Source: Pseudomonas gingeri
Lineage (GTDB): Bacteria > Pseudomonadota > Gammaproteobacteria > Pseudomonadales > Pseudomonadaceae
Length of the DNA: 64,000 bases
Assembly (NCBI RefSeq): GCF_013386115.1
Contig: NZ_JACAOR010000014.1
Location: 124,001 to 188,000, forward strand
Direction of reading: 5' to 3'
The notes beneath the pieces were generated by a model. The model did not search any database. It had not been told where the DNA came from and was given only the letters and a program-made list of their open reading frames with translations. Positions 34,565-43,180 of the stretch are shown here, one piece after another (position 1 is the first letter of the stretch; the number at the start of each line of letters is the position of its first letter). The translations under genes and the position numbers were made by a program.

Positions 34565-35230
34565 ATGAGCTACCCAATCGGCGAAATTAAACACGCGTAT
34601 CTAGGCACCAGCGTTTATTCCTCGCTGCGAGAAGCATTGGTTACCGGTAGGCTCAAGCCAGACGACAAACTGCGGATTCGAGACCTGGCCACCCAGTTGG
34701 GTACCAGCGTTACGCCAGTGCGCGACGCCATCCTGCAACTCGCCAAGGAACAGGCGCTGGTCATGCGGACCCCGAAAGACATCCGCGTGCCTTCCCTGAC
34801 GCGCCAGCAATACCTGGAAATCCGCTCGGTACGCCTGGCCCTGGAAGGGCTGGCCGCGGAAGCGGCTGCCGCGATGGTCACCGATGAAGACCTGCAGCGG
34901 ATCGAAGACAACATCCGGGCAAATGTCGACGCCATCCAGCGCGAGGACATGGCCGAGGCGCTGAAGCTCAACCAGGCGTTTCACTTCTTCTTTGCCGACA
35001 TCGCCCAGATGCCGCTGCTGCGCGGCTTTCTCGACAGCCTGTGGATGCGCACGGGCCCGCTGCTGGCCCTGGCCTACGACCACTTTTCGGAGCGGGTCGC
35101 GATCGAACACCACTGGGAGGTCCTGGCGGCGCTCAAGGCGCGCAATGGCGCTGCCGCCAGGCAGGCCATTTGCACGGATATTCTCGACGGCAACGAGATG
35201 ATGCTCGAGTTTATCGAGTCGCAGGTGTGA
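34565..35230 (+). CDS. GntR family regulator, FCD type
   Basis: FadR-class GntR regulator, 221 aa. The N-terminal winged helix (about 15-80) contains IRDLATQLGTSVTPVRDAILQL, and the C-terminal FCD ligand domain is all-helical with metal-type ligands (LNQAFHFFF, EHHWEVL). It is divergent from the aminotransferase gene. The palindrome CATGATGCATCATG beside it and at the transporter operon marks the likely regulon: SDR-gabD, transporter, aminotransferase and itself. Only a weak ribosome site precedes the ATG. Confidence 0.9.
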   Translation: MSYPIGEIKHAYLGTSVYSSLREALVTGRLKPDDKLRIRDLATQLGTSVTPVRDAILQLAKEQALVMRTPKDIRVPSLTRQQYLEIRSVRLALEGLAAEAAAAMVTDEDLQRIEDNIRANVDAIQREDMAEALKLNQAFHFFFADIAQMPLLRGFLDSLWMRTGPLLALAYDHFSERVAIEHHWEVLAALKARNGAAARQAICTDILDGNEMMLEFIESQV

Positions 35231-35584
35231 GGCGAAAAGGTCGTGAACCGCTACCGAGGGCGGCTTTAGGACCGTAGGCCGGGCACCAAGTCATCACGGC
35301 TGCTGCCGCCATTTCCGGTGGCAGGCCGTTTCCATTCGTAGCATCCCCCCGATAACGCCCACCCTCCAGCCGTCCCCGCCAAAACTACTTCCCATAATGT
35401 GGCATCCGGTAACGACTCGCACCGTCCGGGTGCGATTGTTGGTCCGAAAATCGGCATTTTCCAGACAATAAAATTCAAACGAAGACGATAAATCGTATCG
35501 TGGCACGGTATTAGCTTATTGGTTAAATCATGATTGTTGAACAATCGTGAATTCCATCTGGCTGTACCCACCGAGGATACGAAC
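35231..35584. other. 354-base control region: imperfect hairpin and GATTGTT palindrome
   Basis: This gap lies between gntR and the binding-protein gene. An imperfect hairpin CTGCCGCC/GGTGGCAG (35303-35310 and 35317-35324) follows gntR without a T tract. Further on, ACGAT-AA-ATCGT near 35485 and GATTGTT-G-AACAATC (35532-35546) are operator-like. I see no gene. Confidence 0.6.
35532..35546. promoter_or_regulatory. Operator candidate upstream of the 5-oxoproline-type transporter
   Basis: GATTGTT-G-AACAATC is a perfect 15-base palindrome, 38 bases upstream of the binding-protein ATG. A half-site GATTGTTGG occurs near 35435. The likely reader is the GntR protein encoded at 38049-38714. Confidence 0.55.
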
Positions 35585-36439
35585 ATGCAAAAAGCACTGA
35601 CCGGCAAGAAAACCACGCGCCACCTGGTGGGGGCGCTGGCCCTGGCTTGCGTGGCCCCGCTGCTGTCCGCGGCGGAAATCAAGGGCACGCTCAAGCAGGG
35701 CGAGCTGTCGGTCGGTTCCGACCTGACCTATCCGCCCTATACCTACCTCGAGCAAAAGCAGCCCGCCGGTTTCGACCCCGAGTTCATGCAGTTGATGGGC
35801 AAGCAACTGGGGGTGACGCCGCGTTTTCTCGATACCCGTTTCGCCAACCTGATCCTCGGCGTCAATGCCCAGCGTTTCGACGTGGTCGCCTCGGCGCTGT
35901 ACGTCACCCCGGAGCGCGCCAGGCAGGTGGATTTTCTCAGTTACCTCAAGACCGGCTCTTCATTGATGGTGCTCACCGCCAGCGACTTCCGCCCGCAACG
36001 TCCGGAAGATCTCTGTGGCAAGCGCGTGGGTTCGATCAAGGGCGCGTCCTGGGTGCCCAAGCTCGCCAAGGTTTCCGCCGAGTACTGTCTGCCCGCGGGC
36101 AAGCCGGCCATCGACTCGCGTGAATTCCCGACCTCGCCGGAAGTGGCCCAGGCCCTGCTGGCCAAGGCGGTCGACGTGCAGATGGAAGACCCCGCGGTCG
36201 CCAAGATCACCGTGCAGAAGCTGCAGGGCAAGACAGTGATCAGCTCCAGCGAACTGATCTATCCGGTGGTCATCGGCCTGGCCGTGCGCAAGGACAATCC
36301 GGCGCTGCTGCAGGAACTGACCACGGCCCTCGCGCAGATCCGGCAGAACGGCAGCTACGGCCAGTTGCTGGCCCGCTACAACCTGGACGAACCGACTGCC
36401 GGGGAAATCAGCGCGGCGCTGGGCACCCCGGCGCCTTGA
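35585..36439 (+). CDS. Polar-amino-acid-type ABC substrate-binding protein
   Basis: Periplasmic binding protein of family 3 (polar amino acids), 284 aa, with a signal peptide cleaved near LLSAAE. The ligand-fold opening is GELSVGSDLTYPPYTYLE with GFDPEFMQLMGKQLG, and the second-lobe motif is LCGKRVGSIKGASW. The ATG at 35585 begins the signal peptide; the frame extends 17 codons upstream across the palindrome. It is the first gene of a run that leads into a permease-ATPase fusion and pxpABC. The ligand may therefore be 5-oxoproline, glutamine or a related compound (inference). Confidence 0.9.
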   Translation: MQKALTGKKTTRHLVGALALACVAPLLSAAEIKGTLKQGELSVGSDLTYPPYTYLEQKQPAGFDPEFMQLMGKQLGVTPRFLDTRFANLILGVNAQRFDVVASALYVTPERARQVDFLSYLKTGSSLMVLTASDFRPQRPEDLCGKRVGSIKGASWVPKLAKVSAEYCLPAGKPAIDSREFPTSPEVAQALLAKAVDVQMEDPAVAKITVQKLQGKTVISSSELIYPVVIGLAVRKDNPALLQELTTALAQIRQNGSYGQLLARYNLDEPTAGEISAALGTPAP

Positions 36440-36478
36440 GACAGGGCACCGAGAGCAAACGGTAGCGGATTCATCGAT

Positions 36479-36499
36479 GCTTTCCCGCTTGTGGAAAGC
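36479..36499 (+). other. Intergenic stem-loop between binding protein and permease-ATPase genes
   Basis: GCTTTCC-CGCTTGT-GGAAAGC forms a perfect 7-bp stem without a T tract. In transport operons such a structure commonly raises binding-protein mRNA over the downstream genes. Confidence 0.45.
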
Positions 36500-36522
36500 T
36501 CACGGTAACGCGGAGTAAGTAC

Positions 36523-38031
36523 ATGCAATTCGATTGGCACTACACCTTGGGTCTGTTGTGGAGCGGCGACTTCTGGCGCGCGGTGGCGACCGTGGTCGAG
36601 CTGAGCCTGGAAACCTGGTTGCTGGGTATCGTCCTCGGCTTTTTCCTGGCCCTGGCCCGACAGTCGCAACGACGTTTGCTGCGGGATGCGGCCGGGCTGT
36701 ACATCTGGTTTTTCCGCAGCCTGCCGCTGCTGGTCCTGCTGATCTTCGTCTACAACCTGCCCCAGGTGTTCCCGTCCACCAGCGTGCTGCTGTCCAACCC
36801 GTATTCGGCGGGCCTGATCGCCCTGGTCCTCAGCGAGGCGGCGTATATCGCCGAGATCCATCGCGGCGGCCTGCTGGCCGTGGCCAAGGGGCAACTGGAA
36901 GCGGGCAAGGCCCTGGGCGTCGGCTATCGTGGTGTACAGCGGCTGATCGTGGTGCCCCAGGCGCTGCGAGTCGCTTTGCCGACACTGGCGAACGAGTACA
37001 TCACCATCGTCAAGCTGACGTCGTTGGTCTCGGTGATTTCCCTGTCGGAAATCCTCCTGGTGGGACAACAGCTCTATACCCAGAACTTCCTTGTCATGGA
37101 GACCATGTTCGCCGTGGCCTTCTACTACGTGCTGATCGTCACGGTGTTCAGTCGCCTGCTGCGGGTGCTGGAGAACCATCTGGACGTGACCCGGCGCAAA
37201 CCGAAGGGCCTCGCGCCGGCCGAACTCGGGCAGGTGGCGACGGGGCGTGCCAGCGACCAGGCCGGGCGGGGTGAGTTTGCCCTGCAGGCGCGGGGCGTAC
37301 GCAAGTCCTATGGCGAACTGGAAGTGCTCAAGGGGGTCGAGCTGAATGTGCGCTGGGGCGAGGTGGTGTCGATCATCGGGCCGTCGGGCTCGGGCAAGAC
37401 TACGCTGATCCGGACCATGAACGGCCTGGAAAGCCTGGACCGTGGCGAGATCATCCTGCAGGGCCAGCCCTTTCTGCGGGGTACCAAGGAGGCGCAGGGC
37501 GCCCTGGGTGACAAGGTGCATATGCGCGGCATCGTCCATGTCGGCATGGTCTTCCAGGGCTTCAACCTGTTCCCGCACAAGACCGCGCTGGAGAACGTCA
37601 TGCTCGCGCCGGTCTATCACGCCCATGGCGGCGGCGATGAGCTGCGCCTGTTGAGCCTGGCGCTGTTGCGCAAGGTGGGCATGCTCGAGCATGCCGGCAA
37701 GTACCCGCACCAGCTTTCCGGTGGCCAGCAGCAGCGCGTGGCGATTGCCCGGGCATTGGCCATGCGACCTTCGGTCATGCTCTTCGACGAGCCGACGTCG
37801 GCCCTGGATCCCGAGCTGGTCGGCGATGTCCTGGCGGTGATCGAGGACCTGGCCCGCGAAGGCATGACGATGGTGATCGTGACCCATGAAATGAACTTCG
37901 CCTTCAAGCTGTCGGACCGGGTGGTGTTCATGGAGGCGGGGGAGATCATCCAGAACGCCCCGCCGCGGGAAATGCTGGAACAGCGCAGCGAGCGCATGAC
38001 CAGGTTCCTCAAAGACGTACAACTGGCGTGA
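36523..38031 (+). CDS. Fused amino-acid ABC permease-ATPase
   Basis: Single 502-aa chain joining a HisM/GlnP-type permease (about 1-220) to an ABC ATPase (about 252-502) by a 30-residue hydrophilic linker. The permease shows FFRSLPLLVLLIF and the EAA loop GQLEAGKALGVGYRGVQRLI. The ATPase shows Walker A GPSGSGKT (286-293), signature LSGGQQQR, Walker B VMLFDEPTSALDPE and switch histidine IVTHEMNF. The two functions are usually separate genes, and a homodimer of the fusion would make a complete transporter core. It follows its binding protein by 83 bases and overlaps the upstream GTG option of GntR. Confidence 0.92.
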   Translation: MQFDWHYTLGLLWSGDFWRAVATVVELSLETWLLGIVLGFFLALARQSQRRLLRDAAGLYIWFFRSLPLLVLLIFVYNLPQVFPSTSVLLSNPYSAGLIALVLSEAAYIAEIHRGGLLAVAKGQLEAGKALGVGYRGVQRLIVVPQALRVALPTLANEYITIVKLTSLVSVISLSEILLVGQQLYTQNFLVMETMFAVAFYYVLIVTVFSRLLRVLENHLDVTRRKPKGLAPAELGQVATGRASDQAGRGEFALQARGVRKSYGELEVLKGVELNVRWGEVVSIIGPSGSGKTTLIRTMNGLESLDRGEIILQGQPFLRGTKEAQGALGDKVHMRGIVHVGMVFQGFNLFPHKTALENVMLAPVYHAHGGGDELRLLSLALLRKVGMLEHAGKYPHQLSGGQQQRVAIARALAMRPSVMLFDEPTSALDPELVGDVLAVIEDLAREGMTMVIVTHEMNFAFKLSDRVVFMEAGEIIQNAPPREMLEQRSERMTRFLKDVQLA

Positions 38032-38048
38032 GCCGAGGGAGTGCAACC

Positions 38049-38714
38049 GTGAGTCAATCCAAGGAAAAAAGCCTGTCGCTGCCGGACCAGGTCGCCATCG
38101 AGCTGCGCGAGGACATCATCGGCGGGCGCCTGTTGCCGGGCATGCCGCTGGTGGAAAGCGAGCTGGTCAATGCCTACAACGCTTCGCGCAACACGGTACG
38201 CGAGGCCCTGCACCAGCTGGGTCGCGAAGGCCTGACCAGCTATGTGCGCAACAAGGGCGTGATGGTGCGCCGGCTGGGTGTCGACGAAGTGCGCGATATC
38301 TTCAAGGTTCGCCGCACCCTCGAACTGCAGGCCATCGCCATGAGCAAGCCGCTGCGCGAGTACCAGTCCGACCTGATGCTCGAGGCCATCGAGGCCGCCC
38401 AACTGGCCCAGGACCGCGAGAACTGGCAGGCCTTCGGTACCCACAGCCTGCGCTTCCACCAGCATATCGTCGGGCTGATGCGCAGCCCGTTGTTCGATGA
38501 ATTCTTCACCCATGTGGCGGCCCAGATGCGCCTGGTGTTTTCCAACGCGCCCAGCGAGGAAACCTTCCAGAAACCCTGGCTGGAACGCGACCGGCATATT
38601 CACGACCTGCTGGGCGACGGTCGCAAGAAGGAGGCCGAAGAAGCCATGAGCAGCTATCTCAACGATTCCGAACTGGTGCTGCTGGACATCCTCAGCAGCA
38701 TCCCCAAACACTGA
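38049..38714 (+). CDS. GntR family regulator, FCD type
   Basis: FadR-class GntR regulator, 221 aa from the GTG at 38049, which follows GAGGGAG at good spacing. Another GTG at 38028 overlaps the permease-ATPase stop. The winged helix contains LVNAYNASRNTVREALHQLGREG, and the FCD domain has RFHQHIVGLM and a late HIHDLL-type ligand segment. It sits inside the transporter-pxp run, in the same orientation. It therefore probably controls these genes, perhaps through GATTGTT-G-AACAATC at 35532. It differs in sequence from the GntR at 34565-35230. Confidence 0.9.
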   Translation: MSQSKEKSLSLPDQVAIELREDIIGGRLLPGMPLVESELVNAYNASRNTVREALHQLGREGLTSYVRNKGVMVRRLGVDEVRDIFKVRRTLELQAIAMSKPLREYQSDLMLEAIEAAQLAQDRENWQAFGTHSLRFHQHIVGLMRSPLFDEFFTHVAAQMRLVFSNAPSEETFQKPWLERDRHIHDLLGDGRKKEAEEAMSSYLNDSELVLLDILSSIPKH

Positions 38715-38728
38715 AGAGAGGAACCACC

Positions 38729-39580
38729 ATGTACAAGGATTATCCAGCGGCCTACCAGGTCAGCAAAGGCGCCGCCCTGCAGGTCGACAAGGCGTTCTAC
38801 GACCGCGTTCGTGACAACCGGGAAGGGCGCACGCTGATCGAGCAGTTCGAAGTGCCGATCCGCACCGGTCGTGCCTGGAAGGTCAAGGCCGGTGATGTGT
38901 TTCGCGTGACGACACCGGTCGGCCCGCAGGTCGGCGACTTCAACGTATGGAGCGCCAACGACCCCCGCGAGCGCATGTGGGCTGCCCGTACCCGCCAGTT
39001 GCAGGGCGCCCACGTCACCACCTACGACCGCTTGTGGTCGAACCTGCCGTTCCTGCGGCCGATGGTCACCATTACCGATGACAGCCTGGCCGGCTACGGC
39101 ATCGACGAGCATGGCGGTCGCCTGCACGACCTGCTGGGCACCCGCTGCGATCCCTACGTGAACAAGATGCTCACCGGCGAGGACTTCCATCACCATTGCC
39201 ATTCCAACCTGACCCGCGCCGTGTTGCCCCATGGCCTGACCGAGTTCGACGTGCACGACGTGCTGAACATCTTCCAGTGCACCGGCCTCAATCACGATGA
39301 CATGTACTTCATGAAAGCCTGCCCGGCCAAGCAGGGCGACTACCTGGAATTCTTCGCCGAAATCGATCTGCTGTGCGCGCTGTCCACCTGCCCCGGGGGC
39401 GACCTGTCGTTGCCGATGTGGGGGCCTGACGCCGAAGATCCGTTGAAGGTCTGCCGTCCGCTGGGCGTGGAAATCTATCGTCTCGACGAATCGTTGCTGG
39501 AGGGTTGGAAACAACCCGAGCGCGCCAGCTACAACGGCAACCACGGCCTGCTGATCCCCAAGGCCGATTGGGAAAAGTAA
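38729..39580 (+). CDS. DUF1989 (urea carboxylase-associated-type) protein
   Basis: Cytoplasmic protein of the DUF1989 family, 283 aa. Conserved pieces are GRAWKVKAGDVFRVTTP, QVGDFNVWSANDPRERMW, RCDPYVNKMLTGEDFHHHCH and DVHDVLNIFQCTGL. The His/Cys/Asp-rich centre suggests a metal site. Members are often next to urea carboxylase or amino-acid transport genes, and the reaction is not established. Here it lies 14 bases after gntR and before pxpABC. A terminator-like hairpin separates it from pxpA, so it may be expressed more strongly than pxpABC. Confidence 0.9.
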   Translation: MYKDYPAAYQVSKGAALQVDKAFYDRVRDNREGRTLIEQFEVPIRTGRAWKVKAGDVFRVTTPVGPQVGDFNVWSANDPRERMWAARTRQLQGAHVTTYDRLWSNLPFLRPMVTITDDSLAGYGIDEHGGRLHDLLGTRCDPYVNKMLTGEDFHHHCHSNLTRAVLPHGLTEFDVHDVLNIFQCTGLNHDDMYFMKACPAKQGDYLEFFAEIDLLCALSTCPGGDLSLPMWGPDAEDPLKVCRPLGVEIYRLDESLLEGWKQPERASYNGNHGLLIPKADWEK

Positions 39581-39598
39581 CGGCGGGGCCTGTCTCCA

Positions 39599-39626
39599 CC
39601 CGGGGCTCACCGGCCCCGGGGGTTTT
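39599..39626 (+). terminator. Terminator or attenuator between the DUF1989 gene and pxpA
   Basis: CCCGGGGC-TCACCG-GCCCCGGG (39599-39606 and 39613-39620) forms a perfect 8-bp GC stem followed by GGTTTTG. The run of T is short, so partial read-through into pxpA is likely. Confidence 0.7.
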
Positions 39627-39659
39627 GCAGTTTGGCTGTACAGCCAGGAATCCATAACA

Positions 39660-40412
39660 ATGACGATACCCTTACTGAATTGCGATATCGGTGAAAGCTT
39701 CGGTGCCTGGACCACGGGCTGCGACGCCGACATCATGCCCTTTATCGATTGCGCCAACATTGCCTGTGGTTTCCACGCCTCCGACCCCAGCACCATGCGC
39801 AAGACCGTGACCTTGGCGCTGGCCCACGAAGTGCGTATCGGTGCCCATCCGGCCTACCCGGACCTGGTGGGTTTCGGCCGCCGCTCCATGAACTGCTCGC
39901 CGCAGGAAGTCGAAGACCTGATGCTCTACCAGATCGGCGCACTGGACGGCATTTGTCGCGCCCAGGGGGGCCGGGTGCAGTACGTCAAGCCGCACGGCGC
40001 GCTGTACAACGACATGATGCGCGATGCCCGGCAACTGCGTGCGGTGTTCAAGGCCGTGGCCGCCTATGAGGGCGAATTGCGGTTGATGCTGATGGCCCAG
40101 CGTGACAACGGCACCGCCCTGGCCCTGAGCGCGGAATACGGTGTCCCGCTGTGGTTCGAGGCCTTTGCCGATCGCGCCTACGATCCGAGCGGGCACCTGG
40201 TTTCCCGGAGCGTGCGCGGTGCGGTTCATCATGACCCCGACACGGTGATCAACCAGGCCGTGACCCTGGCCCGTGGCGAAGACCTGATCGCCAGCGACGG
40301 CAGTGCCCTGAGCCTGCGGGTCGATACGATCTGCGTGCATGGCGACAACGACAGTTCGATCGCCGCCGTGCAGCGTATTCGCGTGGCTCTCGGGGAGTTG
40401 CGGCCGGTATGA
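39660..40412 (+). CDS. pxpA: 5-oxoprolinase subunit A (LamB/YcsF family)
   Basis: PxpA, 250 aa, typical length. With PxpB and PxpC it carries out ATP-dependent opening of 5-oxoproline to glutamate in the cytoplasm. The family signature LLNCDIGESFGAW opens the protein, followed by NIACGFHASDP, HPAYPDLVGFGRRSM, VKPHGALYN and a C-terminal ICVHGDN. The last four bases overlap pxpB (ATGA), so the subunits are translationally coupled. The order pxpA-pxpB-pxpC is the standard one. Confidence 0.94.
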   Translation: MTIPLLNCDIGESFGAWTTGCDADIMPFIDCANIACGFHASDPSTMRKTVTLALAHEVRIGAHPAYPDLVGFGRRSMNCSPQEVEDLMLYQIGALDGICRAQGGRVQYVKPHGALYNDMMRDARQLRAVFKAVAAYEGELRLMLMAQRDNGTALALSAEYGVPLWFEAFADRAYDPSGHLVSRSVRGAVHHDPDTVINQAVTLARGEDLIASDGSALSLRVDTICVHGDNDSSIAAVQRIRVALGELRPV

Positions 40413-41113
40413 GGATTCGCATCGAAATCGTTGCCATCGACTGCCTGATGGTCCGCCTGTTCGACGCCATCGACGAGGCGAACATGCCGTGGATGCTGGC
40501 GGCCTCGCGGCGTCTGCGCGAGCGCTTCGGCCTCGGTCTGATTGACCTGGTACCGTCCTACACCACGCTGCTGGTGCACTACGACCTGCGCCGGCTGCTG
40601 GCGGCGCAGGCCCGGCAGTTGATCGCCGAAGCGCTCGACGGTTTGCAACCGGATACCGGCGGCAGTGGTCGCAGCCACCGCCTGCCGACCTGGTACGACC
40701 CCAGGGTGGGGCCTGAGCTCAAGCGGTTGGCGCAGCGCAGCGGATTGTCCGTCGCCGAGGTGATCGAGCGTCACAGCCGCCATGAGTACCAGGTGTTTGC
40801 CTTGGGTTTTGTCCCTGGTTTTGCCTTTATGGGCCTGGTCGAGGAAAGCCTCGCCAGCCCGCGACTGAACACACCGCGCAAGCGCGTGGCGGCCGGCAGT
40901 GTCGGTATCGCCGAGCGCCAGACCGCGGCCTACCCGCAGGCCTCTCCCGGTGGCTGGAACCTGATCGGACGTACACCGGTAAAACTGTTCGACCACTCGC
41001 TGGAGGGCTACAGCCTGCTGCAACCCGGCGACCGGGTACGCTTCGAAGCTGTCTGCCATGACGAGTTCATCCGCCTGGGTGGCGACGACACACCGTTGGA
41101 GGCATTGCCATGA
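40409..41113 (+). CDS. pxpB: 5-oxoprolinase subunit B (KipI family)
   Basis: PxpB, 234 aa. KipI-family pieces are LIDLVPSYTTLLVHYD, the segment FALGFVPGFAFMGLV, LNTPRKRVAAGSVGIAERQTA and YPQASPGGWNLIGRTP. It forms a complex with PxpC and contributes the ATP-dependent activation step in 5-oxoproline hydrolysis. Both ends overlap neighbours by 4 bases (ATGA), giving tight coupling to pxpA and pxpC. Confidence 0.94.
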   Translation: MRIRIEIVAIDCLMVRLFDAIDEANMPWMLAASRRLRERFGLGLIDLVPSYTTLLVHYDLRRLLAAQARQLIAEALDGLQPDTGGSGRSHRLPTWYDPRVGPELKRLAQRSGLSVAEVIERHSRHEYQVFALGFVPGFAFMGLVEESLASPRLNTPRKRVAAGSVGIAERQTAAYPQASPGGWNLIGRTPVKLFDHSLEGYSLLQPGDRVRFEAVCHDEFIRLGGDDTPLEALP

Positions 41114-42027
41114 GTGGCTTGCGGGTAGAACGCAGTACTCCCCTGGTGCTGCTGCAGGACGCTGGCCGCTTCGGCATTCGCCAGCTTGGCGTGACCCAGG
41201 GTGGCGCCACCGATTGGATCTCGATGTCCTGGGCCAACTGGTTGCTGGGCAATCCGCTGGAGGCGGCGGTGATCGAGATCACCCTCGGAGGCCTGGAACT
41301 GATCGCCGGGGAGGATGTATGCCTGGCCCTGGCGGGTGCCGACCTCGATGCCAGTCTCGACGGCCAGCCGTTGCAACCCTGGCGCAGTTTCCTCGTGCGC
41401 CGTGGCCAGCGGTTGATCTTCAGCCAGCCGATCCGGGGGGCACGCGCCTACCTGGCGGCCCCGGGTGGTTTCGATGCAACGCCTGTCATGGGCAGCAAGG
41501 CCACCGTCTGCCGGGAAGGCCTGGGTGGTCTCGACGGCTCGGGGTTGGCGCTGGCGGCGGGGGATCGGCTGGCCTGGTCCGGCACTTCGCCGCAGCCTCG
41601 GGAACTGGAGGCGCATCGAGTCCCCGACCTGGGCTCGTCCAGGCCGCTGGAAACCGTGCTGGGCGCGCAGATCGCCGACTTCGCCGGGCAGAGTCTGTTC
41701 GATGCCTTCAACAGCGTCTGGCAGGTCGATTCGAGGGCTGACCGCATGGGCGTGCGCCTGCTCGGTCCGAGCTTGCATTACCAGGGCAAGGCGCTGATCT
41801 CCGAGGGCATTCCGCTGGGGGCTATCCAGGTGCCGCCAGATGGCCAGCCGATCATCCTGCTCAACGATCGCCAGACCATCGGCGGCTACCCACGCCTGGG
41901 GGCCCTGACTCCGCGCTCGCTGGCCCGCCTGGCGCAGTGCCTGCCGGGTGACAACCTGCGTCTGTCGCCGGTGGTCCAGGAGGTTGCGCAGGAGCAGCAC
42001 CTGCGCCTCCTCGCGCAATGGCATTGA
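41110..42027 (+). CDS. pxpC: 5-oxoprolinase subunit C (KipA, carboxyltransferase-like)
   Basis: PxpC, 305 aa, of the biotin-dependent carboxyltransferase-like (KipA/AHS2) family. Conserved pieces are QDAGRFGIRQLGVTQGGATD, RGARAYLAAPGGFD, SRADRMGVRLLGP, SEGIPLGAIQVPPDGQPI and LLNDRQTIGGYPRLG. It partners PxpB. It is the last gene of the 5-oxoprolinase run and is followed by a hairpin at 42033-42074 before the convergent dehydrogenase gene. Confidence 0.94.
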   Translation: MSGLRVERSTPLVLLQDAGRFGIRQLGVTQGGATDWISMSWANWLLGNPLEAAVIEITLGGLELIAGEDVCLALAGADLDASLDGQPLQPWRSFLVRRGQRLIFSQPIRGARAYLAAPGGFDATPVMGSKATVCREGLGGLDGSGLALAAGDRLAWSGTSPQPRELEAHRVPDLGSSRPLETVLGAQIADFAGQSLFDAFNSVWQVDSRADRMGVRLLGPSLHYQGKALISEGIPLGAIQVPPDGQPIILLNDRQTIGGYPRLGALTPRSLARLAQCLPGDNLRLSPVVQEVAQEQHLRLLAQWH

Positions 42028-42032
42028 CGCAA

Positions 42033-42074
42033 GCGCCGGCAACCACGTGCGTTTTTCGGGCGTGGTTGCGGCGC
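42033..42074. terminator. Hairpin between pxpC and the 2-hydroxyacid dehydrogenase gene
   Basis: GCGCCGGCAACCACG (42033-42047) pairs with CGTGGTTGCGGCGC (42061-42074) with one bulged base. The 13-base loop contains TTTTT. It lies in the 51-base gap between convergent genes and probably ends transcription on both strands. Confidence 0.55.
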
Positions 42075-42078
42075 ACCT

Positions 42079-43110
42079 TCATGCCGTTTTCCGCAGCCGT
42101 TCCAGGAAGTGTTCCCAGACCTGGGGGTTGAGCAGGTGAGGCGGGCGCTCGCCACGGAGCAGGGCCTGGATCTGTTGGGCGGAAGAACGGGCGACGTTGC
42201 GCCGGCCACCCACGCTGACGCCGGCGGTGTGGTAGGTGGCGATCACGTTTTCCAGCGCCAGCAATGGCGCGCCGTGGGGTGGCGGTTCCACGGCCCAGAC
42301 ATCCAGTCCGGCACCGGACAGATGGCCGTCTTTCAGCGCTTCATACAGTGCCGCCTCATCGTGGATTCCGCCGCGGGCGGTGCTGATGAACACCGCTCCC
42401 GGCTTCATCGCGGCGAACTGTCTTTCGCCCATGAGGTGACGGGTTGATGCGTTGAGCGGGCAGTGCAGCGAGACGTAATCCGACGCGGCCAGCAGTTGCT
42501 CGAGCGTCGCCGGTTGCGCCCCGCGTTGGCGAAGAGTGTCCTCGTCGAGGTGCGGATCATAGGCCAGCACCTGCATACCGAAGCCTCGGGCCACCCTGGC
42601 GGTGCGCTCGCCAATCACGCCAAGGCCGATGATGCCCAGGGTCGCCCCATGGATTTCCTCGCCCATCAGTTCTTCGCGGGCGAAACCACTGTCTGTCCGC
42701 AGTCGTCGGTTGGCGGGGATGATCCGCTTCGCCAGGGCCAGGATCAGGCCGAAGGTATGTTCGGCCACCGAGTTCGCGTTGGCCCCGGCCTGGTTGACCA
42801 CGGCGATGCCGGCGCGGGTGCAGGCGTCGACATCGACGGTGTCGTAACCCGCGCCGCCGCTGGAGACGCAGAGCAGGTCTGGGCAGCGCTCTATCAGGGC
42901 GGCGTCGGCGAACCATTGGCGCGGCAGTTCATCCTTGGCCGCGCTGACGTGGTAGGCCGCCGAGCGGGCCAGGCCTGCCCAGACGCCATCTTCGTCCGCG
43001 CGCGCCAGGCATTGCAGGCGCAATGCCGGGGTTGCCCGGATCAGTTCGTCGAAGATCGGATTGATCCACAGGTCCAGGCGGCTGACAATTTTGCTCGGTG
43101 AGCTGGACAT
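42079..43110 (-). CDS. D-isomer-specific 2-hydroxyacid dehydrogenase
   Basis: NAD(P)-dependent 2-hydroxyacid dehydrogenase, 343 aa. The nucleotide-binding motif is LGIIGLGVIGERTARVARGF, preceded by SVAEHTFGLILALAKR. The catalytic arginine is in STARGGIHDE and the acid glutamate in DVWAVEPPP. The usual catalytic histidine region reads IATYHTAGVS, so the base is kept. It interconverts a 2-hydroxyacid and a 2-oxoacid. The ATG at 43110 follows AAAGGA. It is downstream of the MFS gene (70 bases) on the same strand, suggesting import and oxidation of a hydroxyacid. Confidence 0.9.
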   Translation of the reverse strand: MSSSPSKIVSRLDLWINPIFDELIRATPALRLQCLARADEDGVWAGLARSAAYHVSAAKDELPRQWFADAALIERCPDLLCVSSGGAGYDTVDVDACTRAGIAVVNQAGANANSVAEHTFGLILALAKRIIPANRRLRTDSGFAREELMGEEIHGATLGIIGLGVIGERTARVARGFGMQVLAYDPHLDEDTLRQRGAQPATLEQLLAASDYVSLHCPLNASTRHLMGERQFAAMKPGAVFISTARGGIHDEAALYEALKDGHLSGAGLDVWAVEPPPHGAPLLALENVIATYHTAGVSVGGRRNVARSSAQQIQALLRGERPPHLLNPQVWEHFLERLRKTA

Positions 43111-43180
43111 ACTCGGTCCTTTATCGGGGAGGGCCATGATTCAAAAGACCTGATGCAAAGCTCTGATGCACAGGGCTTGC

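Noticed and set aside
37201..37290. Possible frameshift or misassembly creating the permease-ATPase fusion.
   Set aside because: The linker reads smoothly in one frame with normal codon use and no internal stop or ribosome site, so a true fusion is more likely.
36376..38046. Long minus-strand open frame opposite the permease-ATPase fusion.
   Set aside because: Gln/His/Arg-rich shadow of a clear ABC transporter gene, without a ribosome site.
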